Shown here: piece after piece, positions 23,901-38,472 of the stretch | Position numbering within the stretch: the first letter of the stretch is position 1 | How the letters are laid out: each line of letters begins with the position of its first letter | Origin: Schistocephalus solidus | Taxonomy: Eukaryota > Platyhelminthes > Cestoda > Diphyllobothriidea > Diphyllobothriidae | DNA length: 64,000 nucleotides | Reading direction: 5' to 3' | Assembly: GCA_017591395.1 (NCBI GenBank) | Contig: WEDG01000993.1 | Coordinates: 292,944 to 356,943 of the forward strand | Notes under the pieces: generated by a model | Databases searched by the model: none | What the model saw: only the letters and a program-made list of their open reading frames with translations | Told to the model about the DNA's origin: nothing | Translations under genes and position numbers: made by a program

Positions 23901-26900
23901 ATGCAATTTCAAAATCATTGTCACCTATATTTGCCCTCTCAATAAATAGGTTTCGTAAATGAACCGACACTCACTCTGTGAAGGATAGCATCCAATTATA
24001 GTTGGATTTTCCAATGCAACTTGTTCACCATTGAGCACAACTTATCTTCCTTCTGAACGTATTTGTGCCAGTTTTATAGAATAGTTCCACTCAAGATTGG
24101 CCATACATTGACCTCCGATGATTGCAGTTGTACATTGTTCCTTCAGTGCCCATCGATAGCGATCCTTTTGTCCCGCATGCAGCTTTCCATTGGCACTTGA
24201 TGTGGCCCTGTTACATTCTCCTTCGGTGATACGTCGTCTCTTTTGACTGTTTTTTTTTTTTCTCAGCCCATTGACTTTCGTTGTTTGCAATATCAATTGC
24301 CAACTGGGGTTAATAGCTGTCATCCTGTTTACTCTCAGCTTTGCACCAAATACTGCGGAATTTGCTCAGCAGTTGGCCAAATAATCTACCTAGGATTTCG
24401 AAATATACGGCCGACACCACTGTCAGTTTGTTTATCTGAAGTCAGATCGGTGGAATTATTACTCGTAGCCGTGGATTGGCTTGAATTTTGTTTTGGACAA
24501 CAGCCTACGCTCACTATTTATTCAATAGATAGCTTTATCGTCATTATTCATTCTAGTGCATACCAGTTTACTCAGACTTCAAGGTCATAAGGTTCAACTG
24601 TCTCCATTAGCAACGCGGTAAACATTACCAAGGTGATATTCCTGCAGAAATCAACAAATTCGCCTGGCCACCCAATCCTTTGCTGTCAAAATATGAGATT
24701 GCCGTGACGTCGTTTTCTTTCCTTGTCCAGGCACTTACCGTTGGAAAATCTGGTCCATATTCACAATCTGTTACTATGTAGTTCTTCATCTTGTAGTTGG
24801 TCTTTGTATGCGTGGACCGAATCAGCTTATTAGTTAAAAATATCCTGTCCCAAAAACCATCCGGTTTAAAATGCATCTGAGCCGTTTATCTTATTAGCAG
24901 GTCAGTTCTAACCACAAACTGCCTGGATCTGCTGTGTCCTAGCAGCAATTTCGTTTTCATGACTTCTAATAGTTGCTTTCTAAAGTTTACCTCGTTTCTT
25001 GCTCAAATGAGGTGCAACTGTTGGAATAACACGGTCGTCAAAACAGACAATGTAGTTTGTGTGATTCAAACACACTTTTATTTCTTATGTTTTTTGTTTG
25101 AAAAATCTTTCTTTTTTATTTGAGCTTATTCGGTGTCATTTTGGACTTAAGACAGCTCACAGATGTCACTCACATCGGTACGCGCTCGTTCCAGTATTAA
25201 GTTACGCTTATGTACGGAGTGGATTCTTTGTTGGTAGTTCGTTTGTTGATATTGTCAAGTGTTTGTTGTTTGACTTTGTTTGTTTGACTTCCGTTTTGTT
25301 TGCTTTTTACTCCTCATGGCTTCTTGCGTCTCTGTGATATTCGACTATTGTAATTATCACATCTTTCCTCTGGTACCATGCTGCCAATTCAATGCCACTT
25401 TTCTCATCTCCCCCTTGCCTCACGGTTGTGCACGTGATTCCGCACACTGCACTTCTCCCAAATAACTTACCATCACCCCAACATCGTTATCATTCCTCAC
25501 ACCCATGATATGTGCATTACGACCTACTATACCATCGACATGGTCTGTTATTGCCTGCCAAATCTTTAATATATCACGTAGTTAAATAGAGTTGGTGAGT
25601 CGGAATTCTGGTGGATGCCGGGAATAACACCGCAAAAGTCATCCTCTCGCCATTCACATGAACTTAGCTCCTTGCTCTGTGATTATTGGTATGAATCAAA
25701 ACTGACAAACGCTTCATCAGTTGCTTAGTGACTTTTGAGCGCGTAGTCATCAGTGACTCGCCTGTCGTATGTACGATCCTATCCCGTTTTTACATTCTAG
25801 TCATCCGCAATAGCAAACGATCATTTTTGAGACGCATTTCTGAGGTTCATCCGAAGGTCTCTTTCTGCATTCCATTAGCACACAGCACTAGAGTGTACAC
25901 CACTACAGCCGCGACTTTTATGTTTAAATTCAGTCATCGTGGACACCAGTTCTCAGAATGCTTGTTCAACTTTAACTTGCTAAGAGTTCTTTCGACACCG
26001 TGTCGATCGGAGTTGTCCATGACGCCGCGTGATGAAGGAGCATATATTTCTCCGTATCTGGAACCCTAATGCCGACAAACCAGCACAGCTTGAGGTGGGG
26101 AGGGGAGAGGCAGAGTCCATATTGTATTGCGCCAACACCTGCCTAGTTAGCGTTTCCGGAACAATCAGTGTCCTCACGTTCCACTTTACGGTAAGTAGCT
26201 TGAATCTTTGCAGTCAACCCCATTGGCAGTGGTTTGAATGCATCGGTTCTGCGGGCAACGTACCAGGAGTCGAGAGTATTGATGAAAGAACTTGCCGTAG
26301 ATTAAAATTCAGAGGTTTGTTACTAGTTGGGTTGCCAGTTCTCGGTTCTTCCTGGGAATGTAAATCCAAACTGCAAATCAGTGATTGACTTAGTGCCTGT
26401 TTCTGATCATCAGGTCGGAGTGCCTGCGTCTGACTTGGTTGCACCTTCTGGGCTAGTATTTCGCCAACTCTCAATCCTCCACCTCATGCTAGCGTTTGTA
26501 TTGGTAGTCCGCAACAGTTTTTTTTTCACCGTACATGTCTGCTAATTTCTCAACTAACCTTTATGGAATTTTGTTTTACCCGGTCTACTTTGCATGCGCC
26601 GATCAGTGGACAACTAGACTAACAGACACGCGCTCCATCCTCCGGGGATCTTGTCCCTTCCGGTTCCAAAGGTTTGTTCACCAACTGTATTCGACGAGGA
26701 TGAATAATGTGCGAGGGCTCCATGACGACGTTCATGACATCTTTCTTTCCGTTTCTTTCTACACAAACATGTTTCTATGACAGCCGACTGGGAATTGCTA
26801 TTGGAGTAATGACCAAACCCATGTTCTCTCGTGTAACACTTGTTGACCATTATACTCGCACACGATCCAGTTTTGAAGCTTTCAGGAAGGAGATTTGTCA

Positions 26901-29900
26901 TGAACGCCAAACAAAGAAGGTGTTAACGCCTGGTTTTTCTTCCGTACTGGAACTGATTTATCCCGTTGAGTAGCACGTCATGATAATTTAAAGGTGTGTG
27001 CGTTTTGGTATGGTGAAAGGCTAGGTTGACCAAGAACATATAGGTTATTTGTTGATTGATCAACAGCGTTACAAATGTGTTCTGGCTGATGACAAACCCG
27101 GTTTTTCCACTATCCAAACCCAAAGGATTGTCCGACCGCTTTATTGCTTCCTAGACCTGGCCCTTACTTGTTCAAACTAGGCTCACCCACGCTTTATTGG
27201 TGACAGAAATTTGGTTAAATGAAATAGAAATATATATTTAACAAAAACGATGAGATTCTGTAGTCTGGCACATTTTGCAAGCATCATACATAGCCAGATT
27301 ATTTATCCTTTATTTAGTTGGACAACGAACAACTCCCAACGTGGCAAAAGTGGGGTAGGGATGGTGACTAATAGTCGGAATTGACGATCAAACTGTCGAC
27401 ATAGTGTAGAGTACATGTGCTGGATCCAAATTATGCTAAACTACCAACAGAGGTAGCGTTTTCTCCAGTGAATACTACTGCCTGTTTAGTTAATACTGAG
27501 GGATCATTTCCGTAACTGGACACCTATAGGGACTCATTGAGCGTATACAATTACAGACTTCACACCTGTATATCATCTCATTTGCTCTTTTGGTTTTCTT
27601 ATCATACTTCTCGGGACCTTTTATCTTTTCGAAGTACATCCTCGAATTGCCTTAACAAGGACTGGCCGGATTTTGCGAGTCACTATCGGGAGGCCAATGT
27701 CTCACAGACGAAAAATCATTGGTTTTGGAAGGTAAGTTTTACGAGTGTATACTTTAATGTGGCTACTGGAGTTCGTTGCCTGTTGTTTCGTATCAAAACA
27801 TCTTTTCAGTCTTCTACCCTGATTTTCAGTCCTCCTGAATGTTTTTCTATAATGCTTAGACATCTTCGGTTATTATCCCTAACGTCTATTGTTGCCCAGG
27901 TCAGTCAGAGCGATTTCATCCTGTCATCTACATTTTGGTTAGTCGTGGGTGTCATTATTGCGGGCTGCTTTGTGTACTTTTGAAGTCGAGGCAGAGACGC
28001 AATTCAGTTTGAAAACTGTTCCAAATTGAATTTGCTAATGGTATTGCCTCGTTGCCATGGTAGCAATCATTTTAATGCATCACAATTTCTGTTGTCTCAT
28101 ACTGAATACACTGGCCTGCCTCCCGCACGACAATGGCACGTCAATACCGTGGCTTTCTAGCTGGAAGTCACAACGCCTATGACCTAAAATAAACGCGTAC
28201 CTTCCATCTTTCAGCACGACTGTTTATGCTAATTCTGCATAATAAACTACGTGGCCGTGTTTCGACGACCTCCTAGCAATGATCCAGTCTCTCTTGGGCG
28301 ACTTAGCAAAAGTCAAATGAGGACACCTTAACGAGTTGTCTAATGAATCATACTCTCCCGCGGTGCACAGGATTAACTAAAAATCTAGTTGATCATCTAC
28401 AATTAGCAGGACCCTCAAATCCATCTGCTTAGATAACTTTGCCGTAACATTGAATTGCAGACAGAAGCCTTATTGTATCATTGTATGCGCCTCCTTAATT
28501 TGCCAACCTTCTACTCTGGTTTGTTATCGTTTCTGCCGGGCTACTGACGTTTTCATTGTGCTAGGCGTTTTGTCCTCCGAGTTCGTTTTGATGCCGAGCT
28601 GGTTATTTGTTCTCGTGCCGAAAACTTCCTTCCTTTGGTAGCAGTTTTATACGGCTTTTTCTCCCTAGACCTGCTGTATGTTTAGGTCACTAAACAGTTG
28701 TCGATAAACACAGCAACCTTCCTATATACGTTGTTACAATCATTATAGAAACCTCAATAAAATGACTGAGACTTTAGTTAAAGGCATATCAGAACTCACT
28801 GTGAGAAACGCCAATAAATGCACAAAACTGACTCCAGTATTTAGGGAATTCAGTTGCCACACGACCACAACTTCTCCTCCCCCTCACTCATCGCAGATGG
28901 TTGTACTTGGTTCGATAATGGGTTAACTGTCTACAGCCGAATCGCTAACTGCCGCCATTTCGACATCCATGTTGGTTATTAGCATGATAATTACTCGACC
29001 ATTTTGGATTACAAACACTGGCACTAGAAACCGTGTTCGTCCGTGCGCTTTCCGCGTGGATAATTACTCTGCCCAGGCAAATTCCGTTGACCGGAAATGG
29101 AGGAGGAATGTTATTGCGCTTGGGGCGGTGGGGGGAAGGGGAGAGATATGCGAGCAGAGACTCCTGACTTAAACAACTTGCGGCTCACACGGATGTCAAC
29201 TCTCAATAATTTCAACCCACTCGAACCTTCGTACTGCCATTGTTTCTATAAATGCGAACTGTCAAGCTAATGAAATTCAAATTTCAACGATCACGTTTCC
29301 TTCTCAACTGTTTCCTGAAACTCACAATTTGACTTGTATTAACATAATGGAACCACTGGATCATATCCAATTTTTACTTCAAGACATCTCCGCTGTGGAT
29401 TTGTTTATCTTTGCCTACTTACAGCTACCGTTACAAGTTACTTCTATCATGCTTATGTTGCTTACTCTGAGGTGGCGTTTCAAGTGTGGTATACGCAAAA
29501 AGTTCAAACCTTTTGGTGCTCATAAATTCTAAACAGTTCCTCGCTCAAAGTAGTGAGCTACGTTGCTACATCAGAAGGAAAGAGGTCTGCAAGTATTTGT
29601 AGTAAAGAAGTGATTTTATTTTTAATGGAGGTGGGGGATACGTTGTGCATCGAAAAGAGTTTATTTATTTATTTATTTAGAATCTCACTCGTGAACTTTG
29701 TGTCTACAGTGTCTTTTGCCCACGGAACACTTATGTTAACAGGTCAAATTATCACTCGCAATTGTTGCGCTGTTAGACATCACATAAGAAAACTATAAAC
29801 TGCATTCGTTTAAAAATTTTGCATGTAAATTTAGAGCGATGCAACTTGGAGAGCAATTATAGGATGTTCCTATTCACCTCCTCATACCCAAGTAGAATTC

Positions 29901-32900
29901 ATGCATTGAGTCTTCCCCGTGAGGGTGATGGGCGATGACGAACCGTCGAAAAATAACTGACTCTACCACTTGGGTTATACCTATCTTAACAAGAACGCAA
30001 TATCATACATGCAGGTCGTGTATTCGTTTACACGGCCCATCTCACCAAACGTATTCTTTATGGTGTCGTTTAGGAGTTAAAGCTGGCAAACCGGGTGCAG
30101 CCATACGTTGTGACAGTCTTCGAGTATAGAGATTAAGGTTTTGCAGAAGTCGGCCATGGTTAGCTTGGGTTATTCACTCCCTTGTTTTATTAGTGCTTTT
30201 GCGAACCAGTTTAAACTTGTTCCTCGCGGCTGTCTGTTTTACCACTGAGCTTATTGGGCGGTTGTGGCTGTGGTAGCGCTTGGTAACTCTGCTGCTTTTC
30301 ATCCGGACCCTCGTCTGCGAACTGCTTTCTATTATTTGACGCCGCTGCACACTCTCCATTTCACTTTTTACTTCTCTAGGAATGCAAGCACTCCCAATCT
30401 CTGTCGCCTTTTTGTGTTCAGTCAACCATCAGCCTTAAGACATAATCATACTCTTGAGCTGGCGCCGATGCTGGTTATACAATGAACTTCTAGTCGGACT
30501 CGAATGCCTTAAATGTACATAGCTGTCTGGGGGCTACAGAAAACCTTCCATAAACTACCGCAATCCCTCATCTATCAGTTACTCGTCTTCAGCTCCTTCC
30601 CTCCCCCGACCCCCTTAGAAACTGTCCACCAAGTTTCCCACTCCTGCGGACAAACAGGGTCGCAAATGGTGCTCTCTAACAGCACAACCTAATCCCAACT
30701 CTTATTTTAACGCTAAACCTAGTCCTAAACCTGATCCCAGCCCATAAATCTACTACAACTCCACAACACCCCATCTAATCCTTAGACAATGCCTTTTCAA
30801 GTTTTTTTAATACCCTTCTATGTCAGAAGTCACCTTTATCAGTCAGTGGCCAACGAACATTTTGCAGCCAAAGAAACTTGGCTTGTTTCCTCCTTAAAGG
30901 TCTACAAATCACGTTTGCGTTGATAAGCTCGTATAACTCGAGAGCATATACTTCGAAACGGAAATGAAACACTCATCGCATGTGTTAGGGTTCTTTCGCC
31001 TACTGCTTGAAATTAACCATCACAGACTTTTCAAATCTCAGAACCCATCTGTCATCACTGTTCTGTCAATTCTGCCCGTTTCTAAAAACGGAACACATTA
31101 GTTTGACACGTTTGACTGCCTGATGGGCTTCGAGTTGATTTCCATTGTGACCTCGTCTCAGACAACATCGCTACAACATCACATTCGTCACCCCTTGCGA
31201 ACATGACGTCTTCAGTAAATCCCTGTTTTCTCTGCGGGAGTTTTCGCGGACTGACACCTTTCACTAGCAGAAGCAGTTATATGCCTAAAGATCTCTCTTA
31301 GAGTCAAGTGTATATCTCTGACTCTGAAGCGCATGTCCGTTTCTAAAACTTATTAATCTAAACTAGATTTTCATTTGGGGTCATTGACTCAAGGGAATAA
31401 ATTCGAGTAATTGTCAAAAGGGAGGGGGTTGATGGAATAAGTGCTGAATCGGGATGGGAAAACCCACGTGTATGCTGTAGTTGATTATATTTCGGGCTGG
31501 TCTTGCGTGACAGTTCGTCCATCACCACCTACGCAGATAATCGATATGTTTAGAGCGAATTCATGGTTTGAGGATCAGATTCAGTCTCTCTTCCTCACCT
31601 ACCATGCCCCGTAGATAAAATCAAATGAAGACGGCTAGGAATTTGCGTAGGCTCATCCACGTCTTCGCTTTCCGCCCTTTCTTGTCCCTTCGCTCACACA
31701 AACTAGTCGTTAAATTGGGCTTCGAAGTTCATCGATGAGAATTGTTATAAAGGTCGCACTAAGGAGCAGTATAGTAGCCTGACCTTCTGCTCGAAGACGG
31801 AGCAAGTCAACTTGTCGGCTGGCAGCCTTTAGGCCAAACTCTTTGCAGGTTGGATTGCCTTTAGTGGTTTCTGACTTAGTTGGCCCCTCTTTCTTGTCGC
31901 TCCCCCGTACCGGTCGTAAGTCTGAGAATATCTGACTGGAGATTGTGAACTCGGAGCCTTAAAAAGTATCCGTACACACGATGTGTCGGATGCAACTGCC
32001 GGAAGATCTGGGTACTTTTGTGAACACGTGTGGACCGCGAGAGGAGTCAGAAGGTGACTTCCGGTCTTGCCGCCTTGGTTAAGAAGTGACGGAAAGGAAA
32101 TTAATCGTGTGTTATCAGACCTTTTATTTCATGTCCTCTGAAGAACAGCACTGCCTGTGTGCCACACCGCATTTTTTCTTTCGAAATTTCCCTCCGGCGG
32201 TATTGAATTCACAACAGTCTGGGTGTAAGAATAAATATTGTTTATAACAAATTGTTTTGTTAGGTACCCATAAGGGTACCGTCATGCTCGCAGTACTTTT
32301 GTTATGTACCACTTTCTGCAGTTTTATTTTTGGATGTCTGATATTGTCTGATGTCTGATTTGCATCTCTGCTCAGTTTTTTTTTTAATGTCTTCCTCATG
32401 TTTGTTATGCTTGCACCACCCTCTTCCTCCCCCCACTTTATTTGCATCAGCTCTTATTTGCATCGGAGAAGCTCACCATTTTACGAGACTTTGACGGATA
32501 TTTTCTTTTGCTGGAAGAGGACCATCTTGTCCTTGACGATATTCTGCACGTTCTTCAAAAGGCCATTGATCTCGGAACAAGGCAAGTCGCTTGTCACTTC
32601 TGTGGTGCATGCATATGTGTTTTGCATTTTAAACTTCTTAGATTGAGGCCTCACGCCATGTCACAACGACTTCTCATCTCCAGCTGCTGTTATTCGCTAG
32701 GTGAAAAAAGACTCATCTCCTTCCAGGCGCATAATTTTCCCGTCCTGAACAAACAAACACGCTCTGGGTCTATCGAAATGCGTTAACATTAGTGCGTTGG
32801 TAGTTTGATAGTTTCGAAATGACTCTCTCTTGGGAATAAGGAAGCGCGACCGCCCGGAAGAGTCCTCATCTGCCCTCTTCAAAACTAAGCGGAAGGCTGC

Positions 32901-35900
32901 AGTAAATTCTTCTTTATATGACCTCGGGACGTTCAGGGCTTTGATGCCGGGATAATAGGGCTCGCGTGAAGAGCGGCAATTGCAGTCAGGGGCTTTACGC
33001 AGGGTGAGCCCAAGATCAATTGTGCTGGTCTATGTTTGCCTTCAGGACATGCTGAATGTGGGCGCATAGAGTTGAACGTTACGAAAGGTTTCGTAGCTTT
33101 AATCTTAATCACGCTGGGGTCACTGCTGCTCCTCTGGTATGACAATGACCCTCGTTACTGTACTGACCCCCTTCATGGGTCTTCTCAACCACATACGCAT
33201 ACACGACAGAGGAATTCATGTCACGGTCTGCACGCATAGACTGTCTAGCTCTGTCAGCCAGTGCGTCCAATCTCATCGGCAAATGTTTGGCGATATGGTC
33301 TGGTGCATGGAAGAGGAAAAAGTGAGTGAGGTCGATACTGCGGTGTCCATTCGAATGGCCGATAACCGCATTCCTCACTGTGGTGCTTGAGTCTACTACT
33401 ACGCGCTAAAAGCCGTGCCTTGGTGGACTACCAACTGACAGGAAAATTCAGTCCTCTTAGGAGCATTTCGGGCAAACCGGAGGGCTGAGAGTCAGACTGC
33501 GTAAACACTGGCACATGCGAGATCCTAGTCGTCTCCTATAAAACCCGGGTGCCTGCTGTGGAGACCAGGTAGTTTGCGGCATGCAAAGACGAGTTGGTTA
33601 GTCTTGTCAGGTGTTATGCTCCAGCTAGCCTCACGTTATCTTTCCACTGGAGCTAGGTGTTGGTGAGGGAGGAGTAAGGCGTTGTAATTGCCGCGCAAAC
33701 CTGCCTCAAGATAACCTTATTCACTATTGTAGTGGTTAACGGTTGAAAGGAGCCGGTCTCTCGCTTTCTCCGCGCAATCACTGTCTTGTCGAGGCGACTG
33801 GAGAGGAGTTTGTGCACCATGGTTGGTCGAGCACATCTGCCACCCTGGCGCGTTGGTTGCTGCATCCCACCAAATGAACCGCATTTTGTCCGGATCGTGC
33901 CTCCGTCTCAGATAAATGACCTGTTTTAGGTCTGAAGCCATAAGGAAGGGGGGGGGGGGGGGGCGGTGATATAGTTTCATCGCGTATGTTGTTCTGATAC
34001 TTCAGTGTTATCACGTTACTCGTGTCAAGTACGGTGTTACATGACGGCGTGCGCATGTATTAGTTAATGCATTATGACTCTTCTACGCCACGTATTGACC
34101 CCTTAGTTTTTTTGAGCGAAGGTAGAGAAGAAAATTATAGGAGAACATCGGAACACTGCTTTAAATAGGTCCCACCAGGCTAACGATATGCTATTAGAAT
34201 ATTTGGGATGAAACCATTTAAAGAAGGTTGTTCGATATGCTCGATCACTAAAGCATCCACTTTGTGCGAAACCAAACTTTCAATTTGCACAGATGTCGTC
34301 TAATGTTTTTCGTATTTAATTTCTAAACACGAACTGCCTGATTGCGGTCATTGCATTCAGTTCAGGCGGTCATTTGTTACACCGTAGTGCTTGTTGTTTC
34401 ACCTCATCCAAGATATGAACCTTTTGACCCTTTCTCCTCCCATTGAGCGTATCCATAACTAGGACCTACATGCTCAAGCTCTTGTGTGACCTCTTCGTAC
34501 GCCAAGCACGTAAGAAATTGAACGCGGCTACTGGGACTATTATGAATAATTAGCACAGATTCCTATCCTCAGCTTCATGCTTATCTTCGCCTTCGATGCG
34601 ATGAGCAGGGATAAATTTCACACCTACCTCCGTGAATAGGGTAGTAAAGGGGTTTATTTTTAGTTGTGTTTTGGACTTCTTGCTGGTTACTTTTTCGGGC
34701 GTTTTTGCGAGAAATAAGACCAGGACTCTTTCACATGCTCTTTTCACGCTGGTACGTCAATTGAGGCCTCTGCATGAAGACTCTGGGATGTGTGCGCCAT
34801 TTCTAGAGGCAGTTTCTAGCTTCTAGGATCCTGCCGCCCAATGGTTTATTTCTTTGTTCAATTTTTAGCGTCCCCTAAATACTTCGAGTGGAACCCTTTC
34901 CCATTATCCTTTTTACTGCCTTTTAGTGCTGACATAATCTCACTCGGCTCCTACACCCAGCCGGACTTTACGGATCACCAGAAGGTGAGTACTAATCGCC
35001 CGTCAGTTTGTAGAAACTAACCCGTTTTCCTAGGCGTTGTTCTTCCTAAAAGCAAATACCCTCGCAGGTTCTTCCTTATGATCACTATAGCAGCAAATCG
35101 GATTTCTTTTAGCTATAAGCTAGAAATCCTTGGTGTTTTTTGCCTGATAACGGTTTTTCATTCACTCTCCCCCAATTTCGGTCCTACAGCCTGTGACCGA
35201 TTTCATGCAATTTTAACCAAAATTGTAAATACCCTTTAAATTAGGGTTGATCCCTAATTCTAAATTCTAATTCACTAAAGGCTACTTTTTATTATTTTTT
35301 CAAATATTCGTAAGATATTTTAGGCACATCAGGATGTCGGCTTTTGAAATAAAGTTTTTTTGGCGCCCTGACGAATCCACACTCAGTAATAAATGGCTAC
35401 TTAATTATTGTGTCCTTTTATATAGATGTATGATGCCCTTACAATTTCAAATACATAATATAAAAATAGGTCTAACTATTTTTTTTCTTTTACTCACTTA
35501 ATAGAAAATCACGCTTTCTTGAAATATAATACTCAAAGGGGGGCTTTGTTTGGGTTTTAAAATATTTTCCAATTCCCGAATAGTTTTCAGTCCGATCTGC
35601 CGTTGCATTTGCGTTTAGGGTTTCAAGCCTACAAGCTATATGTCTTCTTTGGAAGGAATATCAGGCATAACTGTATTGCATATGAAAGATAACTTAATGT
35701 TTAATGGATGACGGATACAATGCGATTTGAATGGACAGGCGTAAAATATTTCACAATGCGAAACGTTTATCGAAGCTCAACTTACCGTTCCTCTGGGTAT
35801 AAAATTTGAAAAAGACGTTATTTTCTATCAAATGAGCTCCGGAAGAATATTTTGCCGATGTTTTCTGTGAAATATATTTGAGTTTTTAGTGAGTCGATCA

Positions 35901-38289
35901 TCTATAGAAAAAATGCACGCTACTTAAGTAGTTACCGTTCAAAAGCTGGCATCTGGTGTTTTGGAAATATTTTGGGATTATGCTGCAGGATACCACATGC
36001 TACAGTTCAACTTATGCAATCATTCCTAATCTATAACGCAATTTACATTTTTTTTTATTAACATTGCATGTACTTAGTCACTGACTGTATACCTGTTCAT
36101 TAATTCGCTAACTGAACTGTAGGTAATCTAAACAAGACGTCATAAAACGTTTCCTTTGGCAGTTTGCACTGTGGTGACTTAACCTTGTCCCCTGTTTCGA
36201 GTGTCATACTGTGACGACTCTTTTTGGTGTAAACTCTCGTACATAGGCAAAATCTGATTCCTTTGCGGAGAGGAACCAGCCTTGCCGTGACTGGCGCACA
36301 CCATAGGAAAGAACTAATTAGTCATTGTGACCAATCTGACCTCCAGTCATCCGCTTTTCTTGCTTTCTATTAGCATATTATTTACGTCCCCATGGATTTC
36401 TAACCTATTATCCCTCCACTTCTTACTGTATATCCTAATCTGTTGCTATTTTTAGGTTTACCTGACCAAATGGCGTTCCTCGCGTCATAATATGGGCATG
36501 GCGATGAACCGCAAGACTATCGGTCGCATTCGGTCATGTTCACAAGTGAGACTGAACTTTTTATCACCATTCAATATGCTGCGAAGTTTCGGTTACTTTT
36601 TATGCCTTTCGTGGAGGAACAAAGTTAATTCTCTAAGAAAACACTTGGTTTTCAAGAAAAGCTCAATAACCAAACGTTATTTTCGGTTCCTTAGTTTATC
36701 CGCGGCCTATTCACCCGCCTACAAATGCGCTTGTAAGTTTCGGTATAAGATCGCGAAATCAGTAGAACATCTTTGCAATTAACTCAGGTCGGACTTCCAA
36801 CTGTATTTAGTTTTCAGAGGGACCAATTATTTTAGCGTTGGATGCGGGTTGACGTCTGAGATGACTGCTTACCTCGCCTCACTACCAAACCCTGTTCGCA
36901 TGGCCGAGATTCCTCCTGTCAACCTCTACAATACTGGAAGGCGCATATAAAAATACGAAGTGTTGTCTAATGTCACAATTACCTCCTTTTGCATCTTTAA
37001 CTGAATATATCAGAGCTTGAGTGTCTTGGCACCAAACGCTTGCTGTAGAAATTAAATGTTAGACTTACGCTTAGTAGTCTACATTGCATACACTTTCTGG
37101 CCGTTTTTAACATTAAGTCAAATTCCTTTGCCTTCTTTCTTCATTATCATCTCAAAACGTATACTAACTCAGTTATTCAACATATTTTTGGGCGTCAAAC
37201 GCTTATTCTAACCAGACGTTGGGAGAAATTCGCACAGAGACAGGCGGCAACTTTTGAGCAGCTACCGTTTCTTCACCGAGGTCGGAATCATGGCATACTA
37301 CCTAAGTCTCTTCGCTTCAAGCCCACGCTGCCGAATGATACCGGAAGGCTACTTGCTCGGAAGTATGGACTTCAGGTCCTAAGAGTCATTATATCAGATG
37401 TCCACCATCATCTTGATAGATTCGAACCAACAATATCCGATCATAGAGGCCGCTGTTTTTCCTTACTACCCGAAGGTGTAGTTGGAGATGTGCAACAACG
37501 AATAAATATCACCACCATAGACGTCAGAATAAAGCGCTTACGTAGGCTATACGGGTCGACAACTTGGGACCCGCTTAAACTGGCCATCCGCCGGTGCGAG
37601 CCCTTGTCCCTCGTCTTTGCGCACGCCGTGGACTGTGACCACCGCTTCAATTGGGACTCAACCGAAGTGGTTGTCATGGCTAAGACCAAGCAGGCAAGGA
37701 AATCCCTCGAAGCTTGCCACTCCAACACAAACACCATCTACCGCCATGTCGATCTGGATGCACATTACGAAGGTCTGCGTGTAGGGCTCACTGACTTGCG
37801 TTGACTTTAAATCAACAATAGCTTATCCATGTTCGGCCAAGTGGAAATCCACGGGTGCGGTATCCTTCCTCCCCCGCCGCCTACGCATGAACCACAATCG
37901 GGACTTTAACACCTCCCCTCACTCCCAATTAAATCGTATCACGTTTCTCGTGCCCCTTCCCACGGACGTCTGTGTGTCGCTCTGCCCCCCACCAAGATCT
38001 CTAGAGTGATAATCCCAACTCCCACTTTTTATTTCGTCTGACGACGGGCCGGTGTAACCTGCTTGAAAATTCACGAGCTAACCTCGAGTTTTCCGACGAA
38101 CCTTCTTTCTTCATCCTGCACTAATAGCTGTAGAGCCAGCATGTTTGAAATCCATAAATACTGTGAGGCGCGTACCGAACCTACCTCCGAAGATGGAATC
38201 ATGTTTGATTTTGAAATGTCAGGATATTAAACATACTGTTCTCGTGATCGCCACTTATGCCCCGGGACGCGCATTTTTGCTTAAATTAG

Positions 38290-38347
<58 letters not shown>

Positions 38348-38414
38348 GGATCTGACCCTAAAAAAAGTCATGTCCGAATCATCTGACTCCATGTCCTGCA
38401 CTTAATAATTTCAG

Positions 38415-38472
<58 letters not shown>

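Larger units (their letters stand above)
20010..27620. other. Rest of intron 3, mostly featureless
   Basis: Open frames are up to 158 codons (21294-21770 +), but I recognise no domain. A related but diverged pair of sequences lies in opposite orientations at about 20740-20950 (-) and 22990-23180 (+). A PLE-end-like stretch lies at 22310-22400. Nothing else could be supported. Confidence 0.45.
32588..34926. other. Intron 5 interior with repeat fragments
   Basis: Contains a zinc-finger relic of the LINE family near 33.15 kb, a GC-rich repeat at about 33.4-33.64 kb and a G15 run at 33949-33963. Otherwise nothing was recognised. Confidence 0.5.

Noticed and set aside
26214..26474. 86-codon minus-strand frame
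   Set aside because: Balanced amino acid composition but no recognisable family and no supporting neighbours; could be chance.
32586..32590. GT donor a few bases after the GC donor of intron 5
   Set aside because: It would end the exon in phase 0, out of frame with exon 6, and adds residues not found in the family.
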